From an uncultured Muribaculaceae bacterium (GTDB lineage: Bacteria; Bacteroidota; Bacteroidia; Bacteroidales; Muribaculaceae), in the NCBI GenBank assembly GCA_934663645.1, contig CAKUKR010000060.1, forward strand, positions 1-15,079: 15,079 nt of DNA, in the 5' to 3' direction. The position numbers and the translations under genes were made by a program. Within the stretch, counting starts at the first letter, position 1, and each line of letters opens with the position of its first letter. The notes beneath the pieces are model-generated. The model was given only the letters and a program-made list of their open reading frames with translations. It had not been told where the DNA came from and searched no databases. Below, one piece after another: positions 14,640 to 15,079 of this stretch.

Positions 14640-15079
14640 ATGAAAAATATCCGCAACTTCTGCATCATAGCCCATATCGACCACGGCAAATCAACACTTG
14701 CCGACCGCCTGCTCGAATACACCAACACCGTAGCTGCCAAGGACATGGAAGCCCAGGTGCTCGACGACATGGACCTGGAGCGCGAGCGTGGCATCACCAT
14801 AAAGAGCCACGCCATCCAGATGGAATACAAGCAGGACGGCGAAACCTACATCCTCAACCTCATCGACACACCGGGACACGTCGATTTCTCATACGAGGTG
14901 TCGCGCTCCATTGCCGCCTGCGAGGGCGCGTTGCTCATCGTCGACGCTTCGCAAGGCATTCAGGCGCAGACCATCTCCAACCTCTACATGGCTATCGACA
15001 ACGACCTCGAAATCATACCCGTAATCAACAAGTGCGACCTCGACAGCGCAAACCCCGACGAGGTCGAAGACCAGATAGT
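14640..15079 (+). CDS. lepA: elongation factor 4 (LepA), N-terminal part, cut by the window end
   Basis: The first 146 codons of the ribosome back-translocase-type GTPase LepA/EF-4, which acts on the translating ribosome. The frame runs open through the end of the window (full-length LepA is about 600 aa). The sequence starts [20 protein letters not shown]1 is AHIDHGKS (11-18). The LepA signature [12 protein letters not shown] (44-55) contains the G2 threonine (Thr53). G3 is DTPGH (76-80), followed by [11 protein letters not shown]4 is NKCD (130-133). The RERGITIK and SYEVSRS motifs separate it from EF-G and from TypA. The ATG was chosen because homologues begin a few residues before AHIDHGKST and a promoter lies about 50 nt upstream. 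No leading Shine-Dalgarno is visible. Nothing in the visible part looks damaged. Confidence 0.95.
   Translation, partial: MKNIRNFCIIAHIDHGKSTLADRLLEYTNTVAAKDMEAQVLDDMDLERERGITIKSHAIQMEYKQDGETYILNLIDTPGHVDFSYEVSRSIAACEGALLIVDASQGIQAQTISNLYMAIDNDLEIIPVINKCDLDSANPDEVEDQI

Overview
The window looks like chromosomal DNA of a GC-rich member of the Bacteroidota, order Bacteroidales; a gut Muribaculaceae-type organism is my best guess, but this is inference. The grounds are: three intergenic promoters matching the Bacteroidota pattern (TTG or TTTG, about 20 nt, then TAnnTTTG); A-rich leaders without strong Shine-Dalgarno sites; secreted proteins ending in type IX secretion (Por) C-terminal domains; and a debranching enzyme / GT4 / GH57 cluster arranged as in Bacteroides and relatives.

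Layout. (1) 1-4709, plus strand: a tight glycogen/alpha-glucan operon. It holds a GH133-type debranching enzyme, a GT4 glycogen-synthase-like glycosyltransferase (4-nt ATGA overlap) and a GH57 alpha-amylase-like protein (22-nt gap). (2) 4710-4957: a convergent intergenic region with two strong hairpins, probably the terminators of the converging operons, and a small tandem repeat. (3) 4958-12349, minus strand: a two-gene operon for secreted proteins, an M6-family zinc metalloprotease followed after 21 nt by a 1522-residue multidomain FN3 / choice-of-anchor J protein. Both carry signal peptides and T9SS sorting domains. (4) 12350-12632: divergent regulatory region. (5) 12633-13727, plus: a smaller secreted FN3 + choice-of-anchor J protein with an atypical C-terminal tail, ended by an intrinsic terminator. 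(6) 13798-14397, minus: a Crp/Fnr-family regulator. (7) 14398-14639: a second divergent region with well-formed promoters both ways and a thrice-repeated 7-mer between them. (8) 14640 to the window end, plus: the N-terminal GTPase part of lepA (elongation factor 4).

How the genes work together. The first three genes should act on one intracellular alpha-glucan store. However, both hydrolase-like members appear to lack the expected acid catalyst: TWMD reads TWMS in the debranching enzyme, and the GH57 region-4 Asp is Ser. The glycosyltransferase motifs are intact. The minus-strand pair and the divergent small protein form a cell-surface/secretome cluster built from the same FN3 and jelly-roll modules. 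The Crp/Fnr gene and lepA are not obviously related to either group.

I found no RNA genes, insertion sequences, CRISPR arrays or phage genes. No gap between genes exceeds about 285 bases. The alpha-glucan operon with its apparently altered catalytic residues is the part I consider most worth a second look.
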